A stretch of DNA of 64,000 nucleotides from Acinetobacter sp. C32I (GTDB taxonomy: Bacteria > Pseudomonadota > Gammaproteobacteria > Pseudomonadales > Moraxellaceae). The translations under genes and the position numbers were made by a program. The DNA lies in assembly GCF_023702715.1 (NCBI RefSeq), contig NZ_CP098480.1, positions 1,364,001-1,428,000 on the forward strand. Reading direction: 5' to 3'. This document shows, in pieces, positions 1 to 7,869 of this stretch. The notes beneath the pieces are model-generated. The model had not been told where the DNA came from, ran no database searches, and saw only the letters and a program-made list of their open reading frames with translations. The first letter of the stretch is position 1. Every line of letters begins with the position of its first letter.

Positions 1-768
1 AAAAATTGCATTGCTGACATTTTGCGTGGCTTTGCTATCAGGGGTTTGTACATAGAAACCTGAGAAGCCATTGCTATAGCGATAATCCGCTGTGATCACA
101 CCACGAATGGTGTAGTTTTGATTCTGAGTCGATTGCGCAAGACTGGCAATCGGTGTATCGCTACTGCTACAGCTGACTGCGTCTACAGGTGGAGTGGTGG
201 TTGAACCTGTTAAATTCGAAAAATCATTTCGATCTGTCCATGCCTGCCAAGATTGGTCAAGGTCAAATGGACTAGTCGGGTCAACACTCACTACAGGATT
301 ATCTGTTTGAATGCGTTTAAAGCTATTCGCAGTACTGAATACCGTTGTGCCCCAACCTGCCGTTGGACGCTCACCAATACGACCAAAACGATCTACTGGC
401 GTACCACGATAAAGCAACACAATCGCATCATCACCATTAAAAGATAATCCCGCAACTTGATTAACCTTATCCCCCAATTGCGCCTGTAATTCAGAGCGAC
501 CTATCAGGAATTTTTGTTTACTGGCCAAGCTACCTTGTAAAGGAAAAGCCGCGGTTTTAACTGTGCCACCATTATTAAACTGCTGAATTTCATAATCGGC
601 TAAATTCACTGTTGTGGCATCGGGGTTATAGATTTCCAGTCCCTTTTTATTGCTGCTGCCATCGACATACTGGCTAAACATCAGTTGTGCATGTGCAGCA
701 GAAAAGAGTGAAGATGCACCTAACAGGCCTAAACAAATGGCGATCGAATGGTATTTAAAATTGTTCAT
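1..768 (-). CDS. ExeM/NucH-type extracellular nuclease, 5' part only
   Basis: The first 256 codons of a minus-strand gene are present; the rest lies beyond the left window edge. The ATG is at 766-768. Residues 1-27 form a signal peptide ending AAHA. The mature start (QLMFSQYVDGSSNKKGLEIYNP) is the typical opening of a lamin-tail domain, followed by a spacer and a beta-rich stretch (TYTIRGVITADY...GFYVQTPD) like the OB-fold region of ExeM/NucH nucleases. In that family an endonuclease/exonuclease/phosphatase domain follows, which would lie outside the window. Members are secreted or surface DNases that degrade extracellular DNA for phosphate or biofilm turnover. A tandem Pho box upstream supports a phosphate-scavenging role. 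I am confident of the family from the N-terminal half; the catalytic half is not visible. Confidence 0.75.
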   Translation of the reverse strand, partial: MNNFKYHSIAICLGLLGASSLFSAAHAQLMFSQYVDGSSNKKGLEIYNPDATTVNLADYEIQQFNNGGTVKTAAFPLQGSLASKQKFLIGRSELQAQLGDKVNQVAGLSFNGDDAIVLLYRGTPVDRFGRIGERPTAGWGTTVFSTANSFKRIQTDNPVVSVDPTSPFDLDQSWQAWTDRNDFSNLTGSTTTPPVDAVSCSSSDTPIASLAQSTQNQNYTIRGVITADYRYSNGFSGFYVQTPDSKATQNVSNAIF

Positions 769-789
769 GGTTTTTTACTTAGTGTTAAA

Positions 790-843
790 ATTGTAATTAG
801 GCTATGCAATTTCTGTGACAGCTACATGAAGATTTTTTGACAA
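790..843 (-). promoter_or_regulatory. Tandem Pho box and -10 of the nuclease gene
   Basis: Read on the minus strand, four 7-mers recur at an exact 11-bp period (7 + 4 spacer): TTGTCAA, TCTTCAT, CTGTCAC, ATTGCAT (837-843, 826-832, 815-821, 804-810). CTGTCAC is a perfect Pho half-site and the others match partly. A TACAAT hexamer (790-795) follows about 9 bp downstream, as expected when PhoB replaces the -35 element. This predicts induction by phosphate starvation. The pattern is seen in the sequence; PhoB binding is inferred. Confidence 0.65.
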
Positions 844-891
844 ATTTTAAGCAATTTTAGAAATGATCGGCTAAATAAAATCACTTAAAGT

Positions 892-919
892 TTGACTTGA
901 CCACCTGAACACTTAAAAT
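892..919 (+). promoter_or_regulatory. Sigma-70 promoter of trmB
   Basis: TTGACT (892-897) and TAAAAT (914-919) are separated by 16 bp and lie 32 bp upstream of the trmB ATG. A good housekeeping-type promoter by eye. Confidence 0.55.
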
Positions 920-950
920 ACGGCATTTCTATATTTATATCTCCAGAATC

Positions 951-1667
951 ATGTCAAACGATCAGTTAGAAACGCAAATTACGGAACTCGACAATTTGCC
1001 TGAGCACCGTGAAATTGTGACGTTTATGCGTCGTTCAGCTCCGCTCAATACTTCACAACGTACTGCTTTAGAAGATTATCGTGATTTAATTTTGGAATAC
1101 CCTGTTGGTGATTTACGCCAGCACTTTGAACATCCTGAACGCCCATTAACGGTTGAAATCGGTTTTGGTATGGGGCGTTCTTTGGTATTGATGGCAAAAG
1201 CCAACCCTGAACGTAACTTTGTCGGCATCGAAGTGCACGTACCTGGTATTGCACAGTGTGTTTATGAAGCGGGGATGGCTGGCTTAAAGAACCTGTTTGT
1301 ACTGGATGCTGATGCAATCCAAGTATTACGTGAAATGCCAGACAACAGCATTAACTGCGTACAGCTTTACTTCCCAGATCCGTGGCAGAAGAAACGCCAC
1401 TTTAAACGCCGCTTTGTGATTCACGAGCGTATGCAACTGGTTGAACAAAAGCTTGAGTTGGGTGGTACTTTCCACTCAGCAACTGACTGGGAACCGTATG
1501 CAGAATGGATGCTTGATATCCTAGATAACCGTCCTGATATGGAAAACTTGGCAGGTAAAGGCAATAGCTACCCTCGCCCAGAATGGCGTCCAGTGACTAA
1601 ATTTGAGCGTCGTGGTCTTGAATCTGGTCATAAGATTAATGATTTTATCTTTAAGAAAATTAAATAA
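951..1667 (+). CDS. trmB: tRNA (guanine-N7-)-methyltransferase TrmB
   Basis: Encodes 238 residues. TrmB transfers a methyl group from SAM to N7 of G46 in the tRNA variable loop. The SAM-binding motif VEIGFGMGRS is at residues 68-77, the acidic ribose-binding stretch GIEVH near 92-96, and the family signature PDPWQKKRHFKRR at 142-154. The tail VTKFERRG...INDFIF is the conserved tRNA-binding C-terminus. The length is normal for the family. It is a single gene with its own promoter and an intrinsic terminator just after the stop, and is probably constitutive. The call is firm. Confidence 0.97.
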   Translation: MSNDQLETQITELDNLPEHREIVTFMRRSAPLNTSQRTALEDYRDLILEYPVGDLRQHFEHPERPLTVEIGFGMGRSLVLMAKANPERNFVGIEVHVPGIAQCVYEAGMAGLKNLFVLDADAIQVLREMPDNSINCVQLYFPDPWQKKRHFKRRFVIHERMQLVEQKLELGGTFHSATDWEPYAEWMLDILDNRPDMENLAGKGNSYPRPEWRPVTKFERRGLESGHKINDFIFKKIK

Positions 1668-1681
1668 GTTGATTTAGCTTC

Positions 1682-1712
1682 AAAAGCCACTAATTGTTTA
1701 GTGGCTTTTTTA
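1682..1712 (+). terminator. Intrinsic terminator of trmB
   Basis: AAAGCCACTAA and its complement TTTAGTGGCTTT form a stem with a short loop, followed by a T-run; it starts 14 bp after the trmB stop. Confidence 0.85.
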
Positions 1713-1730
1713 TTTCCAAATGTTTAAGTT

Positions 1731-1919
1731 CTATGCATCCTTATCTAAATAATCTTCTGGATAAGTACCTTTTTCTTTTAACTTATTACGATATTTCATT
1801 ACACTAATCTGAATACCTTCATCAGTTAAAAATTCATTATAAAAATCCTGTTCTTTTGGATATTTAAAACCCAGTTTTTCTAATATTTTCTTCGATAATG
1901 CGCCTGAATCATATAATAC
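1731..1919 (-). pseudogene. Gene fragment fused to the start of a third immunity-gene copy
   Basis: An open minus-strand frame of 62 codons reads DSGALSKKILEKLGFKYPK..., ends in TAG at 1731-1733 and is preceded immediately by an in-frame stop, so it has no usable start. It looks like the C-terminal end of a charged protein whose family I do not recognise. Its upstream end (about 1897-1935) is nearly the same as the leader and start of the immunity-like gene at 3239 (ATGATTCAGGCG preceded by the same bases), but in another frame. A third copy of that gene has therefore been truncated within a few codons of its start and joined to this fragment. I read it as recombination debris at the distal end of the T6SS immunity array. 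Confidence 0.5.
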
Positions 1920-1937
1920 CTATATTTATATTGCATC

Positions 1938-2380
1938 AATCAAAGGAGGGAATTTTCAAAGAATAATAAGAAATGGCTACTATGATTAAAAGCAGAGCCC
2001 TTTTTAAAACCAATTCCAAAAAGCTAAATAGTCTGAAAAACGAATGGGTAAATCATTCCCTTTAACTTCAGCAACCTTATCAAATATCCATAAAAAACCA
2101 TAAATACTGAAATAGCATAAAAAGAAGGTGATGGTTTTAACGATTATTCCTAAAGCTGTTTCCTTAGCTTTCGGATGCCCCTGATTTGGATGCTTTTCAT
2201 AATTATATGGATCATTAGTATCAACTACACACGCATCTTCAATCTGTTTAGTCCATTTGGGTCTTTTGGCTATATGCATCACAAACGGACGGCCAATAAA
2301 ACAAATCATTACAATAAAGAAAAATAGGCCTTTAAATAAATTAGAAAGAAATGCATCGCTATATGTTTTTTGAATATCAA
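1938..2380. repeat. Long direct repeat, copy 1 (443 bp)
   Basis: As far as I can compare by eye, this stretch is identical to 3339-3781 at a constant offset of 1401 bp. It covers the last ~125 codons of the frameshifted immunity-like gene and about 65 bp past its stop. Identity stops sharply at the 2380/2381 boundary, beyond which the copies differ at many positions. Confidence 0.85.
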
Positions 2381-3239
2381 CGACATAACCTGCACCTTGA
2401 AGTGTCTCAACTTCTTTAAAGCTATAGTCTTTAGGGCTAAAATACCAAGCCTTCTTTACACTTTGTAAGAGGCTTTCTCTTTTTTTATCTAAGGGAATCA
2501 ACTTCCTTACCACTTTATAACTTTCCTCGATTCCTTCTTCCATATAACAACGAATATATTCCCAATTCGATGCAAATTGTGCTGCTTCAACATCAAATGA
2601 AAATTGATAACCATCTTCTTCTGTATATTCAATCGTTTCTGCAGAATTTATATAAGATAGACTAAATGCATCCTCAATAGTTCCATCTTTTGAGAGTTGA
2701 GATAGGCGGATATCGTAATCGCGTTTACGCGAACTCCCAGTATCTATACGTGTAAAAGCCACTTTAAGGTAATCCCAATCAAATACACGAATATCATCTT
2801 TAGTTTTAAAAAACATAAACTTTTCTATTTTTTCGATTAAAGCGAATTGGATAATGCGTGTAGCCAAACAAATCCTTCTTTAAAAAAACTTATATATAAA
2901 AAATATCCCTAAAAGGAAAAGTGACATTAACAGAAATGCGGCTATAGCCAACCAATCAAATCCAACTTTTAAAATAATTAAAATCATTAGATTAATCATA
3001 AAAAGAGCAAATATACACAAACCAATTGAAAAGAAATTAATCACACCTCTCCAACTATAGGCTTTGTCTAAAACCTCTAAATAAGTTGAATTAAATTGAA
3101 TGGTGATATCTGTATCTACAGGTTCCACCCCTGTATTCTGCTTTTGATTTAGCTCTATTTTTTCTTCGATTTCATTGAATTTCTTCCCGATATAATTTCT
3201 ATACGGAATAATTACACCTTGATAATTCGCCTGAATCAT
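2004..3239 (-). pseudogene. Frameshifted paralogue of the T6SS immunity-like membrane protein
   Basis: Homologous throughout to the intact 411-residue gene just upstream (3405-4640), but split. Codons from 3239 give MIQANYQGVIIPYRN...IFFIYKFF and stop at 2880. The middle (KKDLFGYTHYPIRFNRKN...VYVF) continues in a second frame and stops at about 2815. The remainder (KTKDDIRVFDWD...to the end) is in a third frame and stops at 2004. Both frame changes fall in T-runs of the coding strand (T7 near 2877-2883, T6 near 2812-2817). The second is a single extra T compared with the intact copy. Two pairs of membrane helices are still recognisable. It is probably a decayed duplicate, though homopolymer slippage could restore part of it. 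Confidence 0.8.
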
Positions 3240-3330
3240 ATAACACCTATTTTATACTGTATTTTTGCATCAGGTGGTTTCCATTTTCATCTGGTCTAAA
3301 ACAAGCCAACATTGATCAATTCAGTTTTAT

Positions 3331-3351
3331 CCCTCCTTAATCAAAGGAGGG
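3331..3351 (-). terminator. Hairpin downstream of the intact immunity-like gene
   Basis: CCCTCCTT and AAGGAGGG form an 8-bp stem with a 5-base loop, 54 bp past the stop codon at 3405. There is no long U-tract, so termination is only likely. The left arm is lost from the repeat copy near 1940. Confidence 0.45.
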
Positions 3352-3781
3352 AATTTTCAAAGAATAATAAGAAATGGCTACTATGATTAAAAGCAGAGCC
3401 CTTTTTAAAACCAATTCCAAAAAGCTAAATAGTCTGAAAAACGAATGGGTAAATCATTCCCTTTAACTTCAGCAACCTTATCAAATATCCATAAAAAACC
3501 ATAAATACTGAAATAGCATAAAAAGAAGGTGATGGTTTTAACGATTATTCCTAAAGCTGTTTCCTTAGCTTTCGGATGCCCCTGATTTGGATGCTTTTCA
3601 TAATTATATGGATCATTAGTATCAACTACACACGCATCTTCAATCTGTTTAGTCCATTTGGGTCTTTTGGCTATATGCATCACAAACGGACGGCCAATAA
3701 AACAAATCATTACAATAAAGAAAAATAGGCCTTTAAATAAATTAGAAAGAAATGCATCGCTATATGTTTTTTGAATATCAA
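3339..3781. repeat. Long direct repeat, copy 2 (443 bp)
   Basis: Partner of 1938-2380. It covers the 3' end of the intact immunity-like gene (residues ~288-411) and its downstream flank. The two genes are clearly diverged outside it, which suggests recent duplication or gene conversion. Confidence 0.85.
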
Positions 3782-4640
3782 GGAAATAACGTGTCCCTTG
3801 AGGTGTTTCTATTTCTTTAAAGCTATAGTCTTTAGGACTAAAATACCAAGCCATCTTCATGCTTTGTAGCAGGCTTTCTCTTTTTTTATCTAATGGAATC
3901 AATTTCCTTACCGCTTTATAACTTTCTTCGATATCCTCTTCCATATAACAACGAATATATTCCCAATTTGATGCAAATTGCGCAGCTTCGCCGCCAAAAG
4001 AAAACTGATAACCATCTGCTTCTGTATATTCAATCGTTTCTGCAAAATTTGTATAAGAGAGACTAAATGCATCCTCAATTGTTCCATCTTCTGAAAGTTG
4101 AGATAGACGGATATCATAGTCACGCTTACGAGAACTCCCAGTATCTATACGTGTAAATGCAACTTTAAGATGATCCCAGTCAAATATGCGGATATCATCT
4201 TTAGTTTTAAAGACATAGACTTTTCTATTTTTTCGGTTAAACCGAATCGGATAATGTGTGTAACCAAATAAATCATTCTTCAATATTTTTTTATATAAAA
4301 AAAATAACAAAGCAGAAAAACATAAAATTAATAACAAACCAAAAATATCAATTAGTTCAAATCCATCTATTTGTATAACTGCAATCATTAAAGCAATTCC
4401 GAACATACAAAATATAGACAATCCAATTGAAAAAAAGTTAACCCCACCTCTTAAATTATAAGCCTTATCTAATACTTCTAAATAGGTCGAGTTAAATTGA
4501 ATAGTGATATCTGCATCTACAGGTTCCACACCTGTATTCTGCTTTTGATCTAGCTCTATTTTCTCTTCAATTTCATCGAATTTTTTTCCCACATAATTGT
4601 TATATGGAACCATTACACCTTGGTAACTAACACGTAGCAT
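3405..4640 (-). CDS. Membrane immunity-like protein of the T6SS effector island
   Basis: Encodes 411 residues. Two hydrophobic helices lie at about 68-90 and 96-118 and two more at about 301-318 and 363-383. A cytosolic or periplasmic domain between them contains RKVYVF...FDWD, a pattern I associate with the DUF6708-type proteins common beside T6SS effectors. The gene lies 16 bp downstream of the pore-forming effector gene and on the same strand, the usual place for its immunity gene. A multi-helix membrane protein is what would be expected to protect the inner membrane against a VasX-like toxin. The function is inferred from position and topology. A broken paralogue follows immediately. It could instead be an accessory protein. 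Confidence 0.65.
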   Translation of the reverse strand: MLRVSYQGVMVPYNNYVGKKFDEIEEKIELDQKQNTGVEPVDADITIQFNSTYLEVLDKAYNLRGGVNFFSIGLSIFCMFGIALMIAVIQIDGFELIDIFGLLLILCFSALLFFLYKKILKNDLFGYTHYPIRFNRKNRKVYVFKTKDDIRIFDWDHLKVAFTRIDTGSSRKRDYDIRLSQLSEDGTIEDAFSLSYTNFAETIEYTEADGYQFSFGGEAAQFASNWEYIRCYMEEDIEESYKAVRKLIPLDKKRESLLQSMKMAWYFSPKDYSFKEIETPQGTRYFLDIQKTYSDAFLSNLFKGLFFFIVMICFIGRPFVMHIAKRPKWTKQIEDACVVDTNDPYNYEKHPNQGHPKAKETALGIIVKTITFFLCYFSIYGFLWIFDKVAEVKGNDLPIRFSDYLAFWNWF

Positions 4641-4656
4641 ACTTAATTTACTCTAA

Positions 4657-7155
4657 TTATTTAGCAATTGCTTTCATGGCTTTTTCAAACTCACTTTGCA
4701 TCAGATTATAAGTACCATATCTTTCTTTTGATAATGTACCAAAACTACAACGCTCAACCCAATCTTGTAGTGCATTGTCTTTCAGTTTAGAAATACCGAT
4801 TGAAATCAAGATCATTAGACCTGCACCAATGGCAATAATCCAACCAAGCATTGGGATACTTAAACTACTAATAGCAAGGACGGCTAAGCTTGAGCCAATA
4901 ATCATATTTGCCCCATATAAATAAGATAGACTCCTATTGCCTTCCTGATAGGCATTATAGCCTGCATAACCATCTATAATCGCTACCCCAAAACCAGCAA
5001 TACCTCCTAACAGTCTAGCAACGAGGCCTACATTTCTTTGTAAACTAATTATGTTGGTATTTGGTGTTCGATACACACCCAAACTTTTTTCTATCGTGGT
5101 TGCAATTGCCGCACCGACAGCGGAAACACCAAGACCAAAACGAATCATATTTTCAGTTTCATCATTTTTCATCGTGGTATCACCAAAAGCGTCGTCATAC
5201 AACTTGGTCAATACCCAGCCTTGAAATGCGCCAATCAGTGCCGACGAACCAATTGCAAAAGAGGACTTTACACTCGCACCAACACCACTAACTCTAGTCT
5301 GCATGGTGTTTTTCCAGTCATCATTCCATTTTTGAATAGATGTTTCTGACTCTAAACTCTTTGCAAAATCTGAAACACTGACACCTTTTTTAAAAATACT
5401 TTCAACAACAACCAACTCTCTTTTTATTTGTGCTTTGCTTAATCCAGTTTCGTTGACCAAATCATCTATTCTATACTTTAACTGGACTTCTAATGCTGCT
5501 CGATGTCGTTGTAAATATGCAGCTGAACTTCCGCCTTGTTGTAGACTTAAAGAAATCATTCGGCCTGCGACTGCACGTGCCATTTTTTTGGTTCGAACCC
5601 CACGTACATCTAATACACGAAGTTTTAAGTTATACATCATTGCCATACTCAGTACAGCAATCCCGCCTTGAGTTGCCTTTAATAGACCTTGGCAGAGCAT
5701 ATTAAACAAAGGACCAAATGTTAAGGCAATGGTTGCACCCAGTTTATCTAAATGGATTCCTGTGGTATTTGAAACATTTTTTTCTAAACTATCTGAAAAT
5801 GCACTAAATAGAGCATCCCAAGGAATATCTCTAAATGGATTTTCTACAGCAGGTTTTAACTTTGAAAAACTATCAATAATCTTGCTTTTAACCACATCAA
5901 AATTAAGTGCCAAAGCATTTAAAACAAAATTGTCATCGCTAAACTTTTGTGCTTTGAGTTTTTTTGCAAGTTCAATTCTCACAGGATCTAAAGCACAGCT
6001 TCCCCCCAATGCTAGCGTTGCTTCATGCGCATAACACACGCCACTGTCAATATTTTTAGAATCAAATTGATACTTAAAATATGAAATTGTTCTTTCAAAG
6101 TTTATCCATAGCTTTATCATAATCGCCAAAGGATAAATATGGCTTTTGTCATACGCCATTTGATTGTTTTTTATTTCTGTAATTTTCGCTGTTCTTTGAG
6201 TAGCACTAAACTTTTTTGCATATTTAGCCCACTCACTTTCAATATTTCCTCGTAGTTCTTTTTGCCGTTGTTCATCAAATTTTTTTTCGGTCATTTGTGC
6301 AGGATCAAAACCAAACCGAGCTTGCCGTTGGAGTCGTAATTGCTGCATACTTTTTAATTCTGATTCACGATTTTCAATCGATTGTTTGGTGAGACTCTGC
6401 GGAATCCCTGCTTGTAAAGCAGACAATGTCACATCAGAAAAAAATGCTCTTTTTACATCATCCTGATTAACAAACTTCGCCCCTTTTTCTTCAATAGCGA
6501 CTTGAATATCAACCATTAATGCCACTGGATCATGTAAAGCAACAATAATGCCCTTGCCTTTAGCAAGCCTTTCGCTTTCATTAATCAACGATTGAGTAAC
6601 AGTGCTGTTAAAATTCGTATTTTTAACTTTAGACAACTCTGTAATTGGACAGTGAAATTCACCCTTGCTTTGCCCGACAATAACGGGGCTCATATGTGCC
6701 GCTCTATATGCTGGTTTTTTATGAAGCTGTATGATCCGACTAGTCCATAAATGAGCGCTGTACGCTAACCAAATTTTTCTAGACACATTCGCCTTCGGAA
6801 TCGTAATAAGCATCCCATTCATTAGTTTCCGCATTTCTTTCTTGCAAGGTTCATGCATCTTTGTTGTTGTTTCTACATTAAGAAAAGTACCAATTGTTTT
6901 TTTTGCAAATGTGCCAAATTGATCTTTCACAAAATAATAAAAACTGTTATCCAACTCATCAAAGACATAAATATATCCCGTTTTTCGAATTGGCGTTACT
7001 TCGTAAGTCATCCCACTACTAGATAATTTAGGGTAGTTTTTAGGGATTGTAATAGAGGGTTTTATATTAGAAACATTTGAGCTAAATCCAAAACGACTCA
7101 CAAATATAGGTAGTCCCTGTTTATCACATACATTACAACCTTTATTACTCGCCAT
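4657..7155 (-). CDS. VasX-like T6SS effector, predicted membrane-active
   Basis: I start it at the ATG at 7155 (832 residues), because the longer frame opens with GTG inside the upstream gene. The N-terminus carries the VasX-type signature: paired cysteines C7 and C10 in CNVCDKQGLPI, then RFGF and IRKTGYIYVF at 56-65, which resembles the MIX-type R-x-G-hydrophobic-Y motif. The middle (about 200-460) is charged and helical. Further hydrophobic segments lie near 480-510 and 650-700, and strong membrane helices at about 713-728, 750-766 and 770-788. A short soluble tail with WVERCSFG follows. VasX of Vibrio cholerae permeabilises membranes in a colicin-like way; I infer the same here. It overlaps the DUF4123 gene by 11 bp, so translation is probably coupled. 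Delivery would be through the VgrG encoded upstream. Confidence 0.8.
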   Translation of the reverse strand: MASNKGCNVCDKQGLPIFVSRFGFSSNVSNIKPSITIPKNYPKLSSSGMTYEVTPIRKTGYIYVFDELDNSFYYFVKDQFGTFAKKTIGTFLNVETTTKMHEPCKKEMRKLMNGMLITIPKANVSRKIWLAYSAHLWTSRIIQLHKKPAYRAAHMSPVIVGQSKGEFHCPITELSKVKNTNFNSTVTQSLINESERLAKGKGIIVALHDPVALMVDIQVAIEEKGAKFVNQDDVKRAFFSDVTLSALQAGIPQSLTKQSIENRESELKSMQQLRLQRQARFGFDPAQMTEKKFDEQRQKELRGNIESEWAKYAKKFSATQRTAKITEIKNNQMAYDKSHIYPLAIMIKLWINFERTISYFKYQFDSKNIDSGVCYAHEATLALGGSCALDPVRIELAKKLKAQKFSDDNFVLNALALNFDVVKSKIIDSFSKLKPAVENPFRDIPWDALFSAFSDSLEKNVSNTTGIHLDKLGATIALTFGPLFNMLCQGLLKATQGGIAVLSMAMMYNLKLRVLDVRGVRTKKMARAVAGRMISLSLQQGGSSAAYLQRHRAALEVQLKYRIDDLVNETGLSKAQIKRELVVVESIFKKGVSVSDFAKSLESETSIQKWNDDWKNTMQTRVSGVGASVKSSFAIGSSALIGAFQGWVLTKLYDDAFGDTTMKNDETENMIRFGLGVSAVGAAIATTIEKSLGVYRTPNTNIISLQRNVGLVARLLGGIAGFGVAIIDGYAGYNAYQEGNRSLSYLYGANMIIGSSLAVLAISSLSIPMLGWIIAIGAGLMILISIGISKLKDNALQDWVERCSFGTLSKERYGTYNLMQSEFEKAMKAIAK

Positions 7156-7864
7156 TTTCTTTCTCACTTAACTTTTCTTTATATATAAAATTAATTAGTT
7201 CATTCATATTTTGGTTAAAATCTTTAGAAATTTCATTTCCAAGGTCATCGTAGTCTGTGGTTAATTCACTTCTAATTTTTGAATTAATCAGGTCAATCTC
7301 ATCAAAATTTATAACTGGTGCTTCGACTTTTTGTTTATTGACTTCAAAATATTGATGATTTATTGAAACCACCCATTTAGAAATATCATCTTGTAATTTC
7401 TTATAAATTGACATATTCAACAAAGCACTCAACTGGGAGAGATGAATTGCAACTCTTGGATCATAAAATCTAAATACAAATTTTTCTGATTTTCTTTTAT
7501 AAACCATTAACTCAGCTAAAAAATCTTTGATCTCTTCAATTTGTTTATCTGAATAAAGATAGGTTTGAAACATGCTCATTTGATCAAAGCCACTAAAAGC
7601 ATTGGTGTGAGTTTTTTTACCAACTAAGTTCCATAGTTGTTCTTTTTTCTCATTGGAAAGATTCTTTAAATCTATCAATGTGGGAGTGAGTTCTGGGCGT
7701 CTAAAAACATTTAAACCAATAAAATGGTGTTCGACGTTTAGGTCTTTTAATATTGAATGTGCACTGCCCCATAGTGAAGCATCAAAAATAATATAATTCG
7801 CTTCAAAAATAATGGACTCAGGCGCATCAATTTTAGTAACAAAGTTTTTTGGTATATCATCCAT
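7145..7864 (-). CDS. DUF4123-family T6SS adaptor/chaperone
   Basis: Encodes 239 residues. It opens with the family pattern NYIIFDASLWGS (about 25-36) and contains LTPTLIDL and VYKRKSEKFVFRFYDPRVAIHL, the F-R-x-Y/W-DPRV motif of DUF4123 proteins (also called Tap or TEC). These bind an effector's N-terminal region and load it onto the cognate VgrG tip. Its position between vgrG (6 bp away) and the effector (11-bp overlap) is the standard arrangement. No signal peptide or membrane segment is visible, so it acts in the cytosol. Confidence 0.85.
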   Translation of the reverse strand: MDDIPKNFVTKIDAPESIIFEANYIIFDASLWGSAHSILKDLNVEHHFIGLNVFRRPELTPTLIDLKNLSNEKKEQLWNLVGKKTHTNAFSGFDQMSMFQTYLYSDKQIEEIKDFLAELMVYKRKSEKFVFRFYDPRVAIHLSQLSALLNMSIYKKLQDDISKWVVSINHQYFEVNKQKVEAPVINFDEIDLINSKIRSELTTDYDDLGNEISKDFNQNMNELINFIYKEKLSEKENGE

Positions 7865-7869
7865 ATCAA

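Noticed and set aside
3931..3960. Many overlapping reading frames of 60-150 codons in all frames across the window
   Set aside because: They lie inside clearly conserved genes in other frames (for example within vgrG, clpB, adeB and the sulfur operon), lack ribosome sites and have no recognisable domains.
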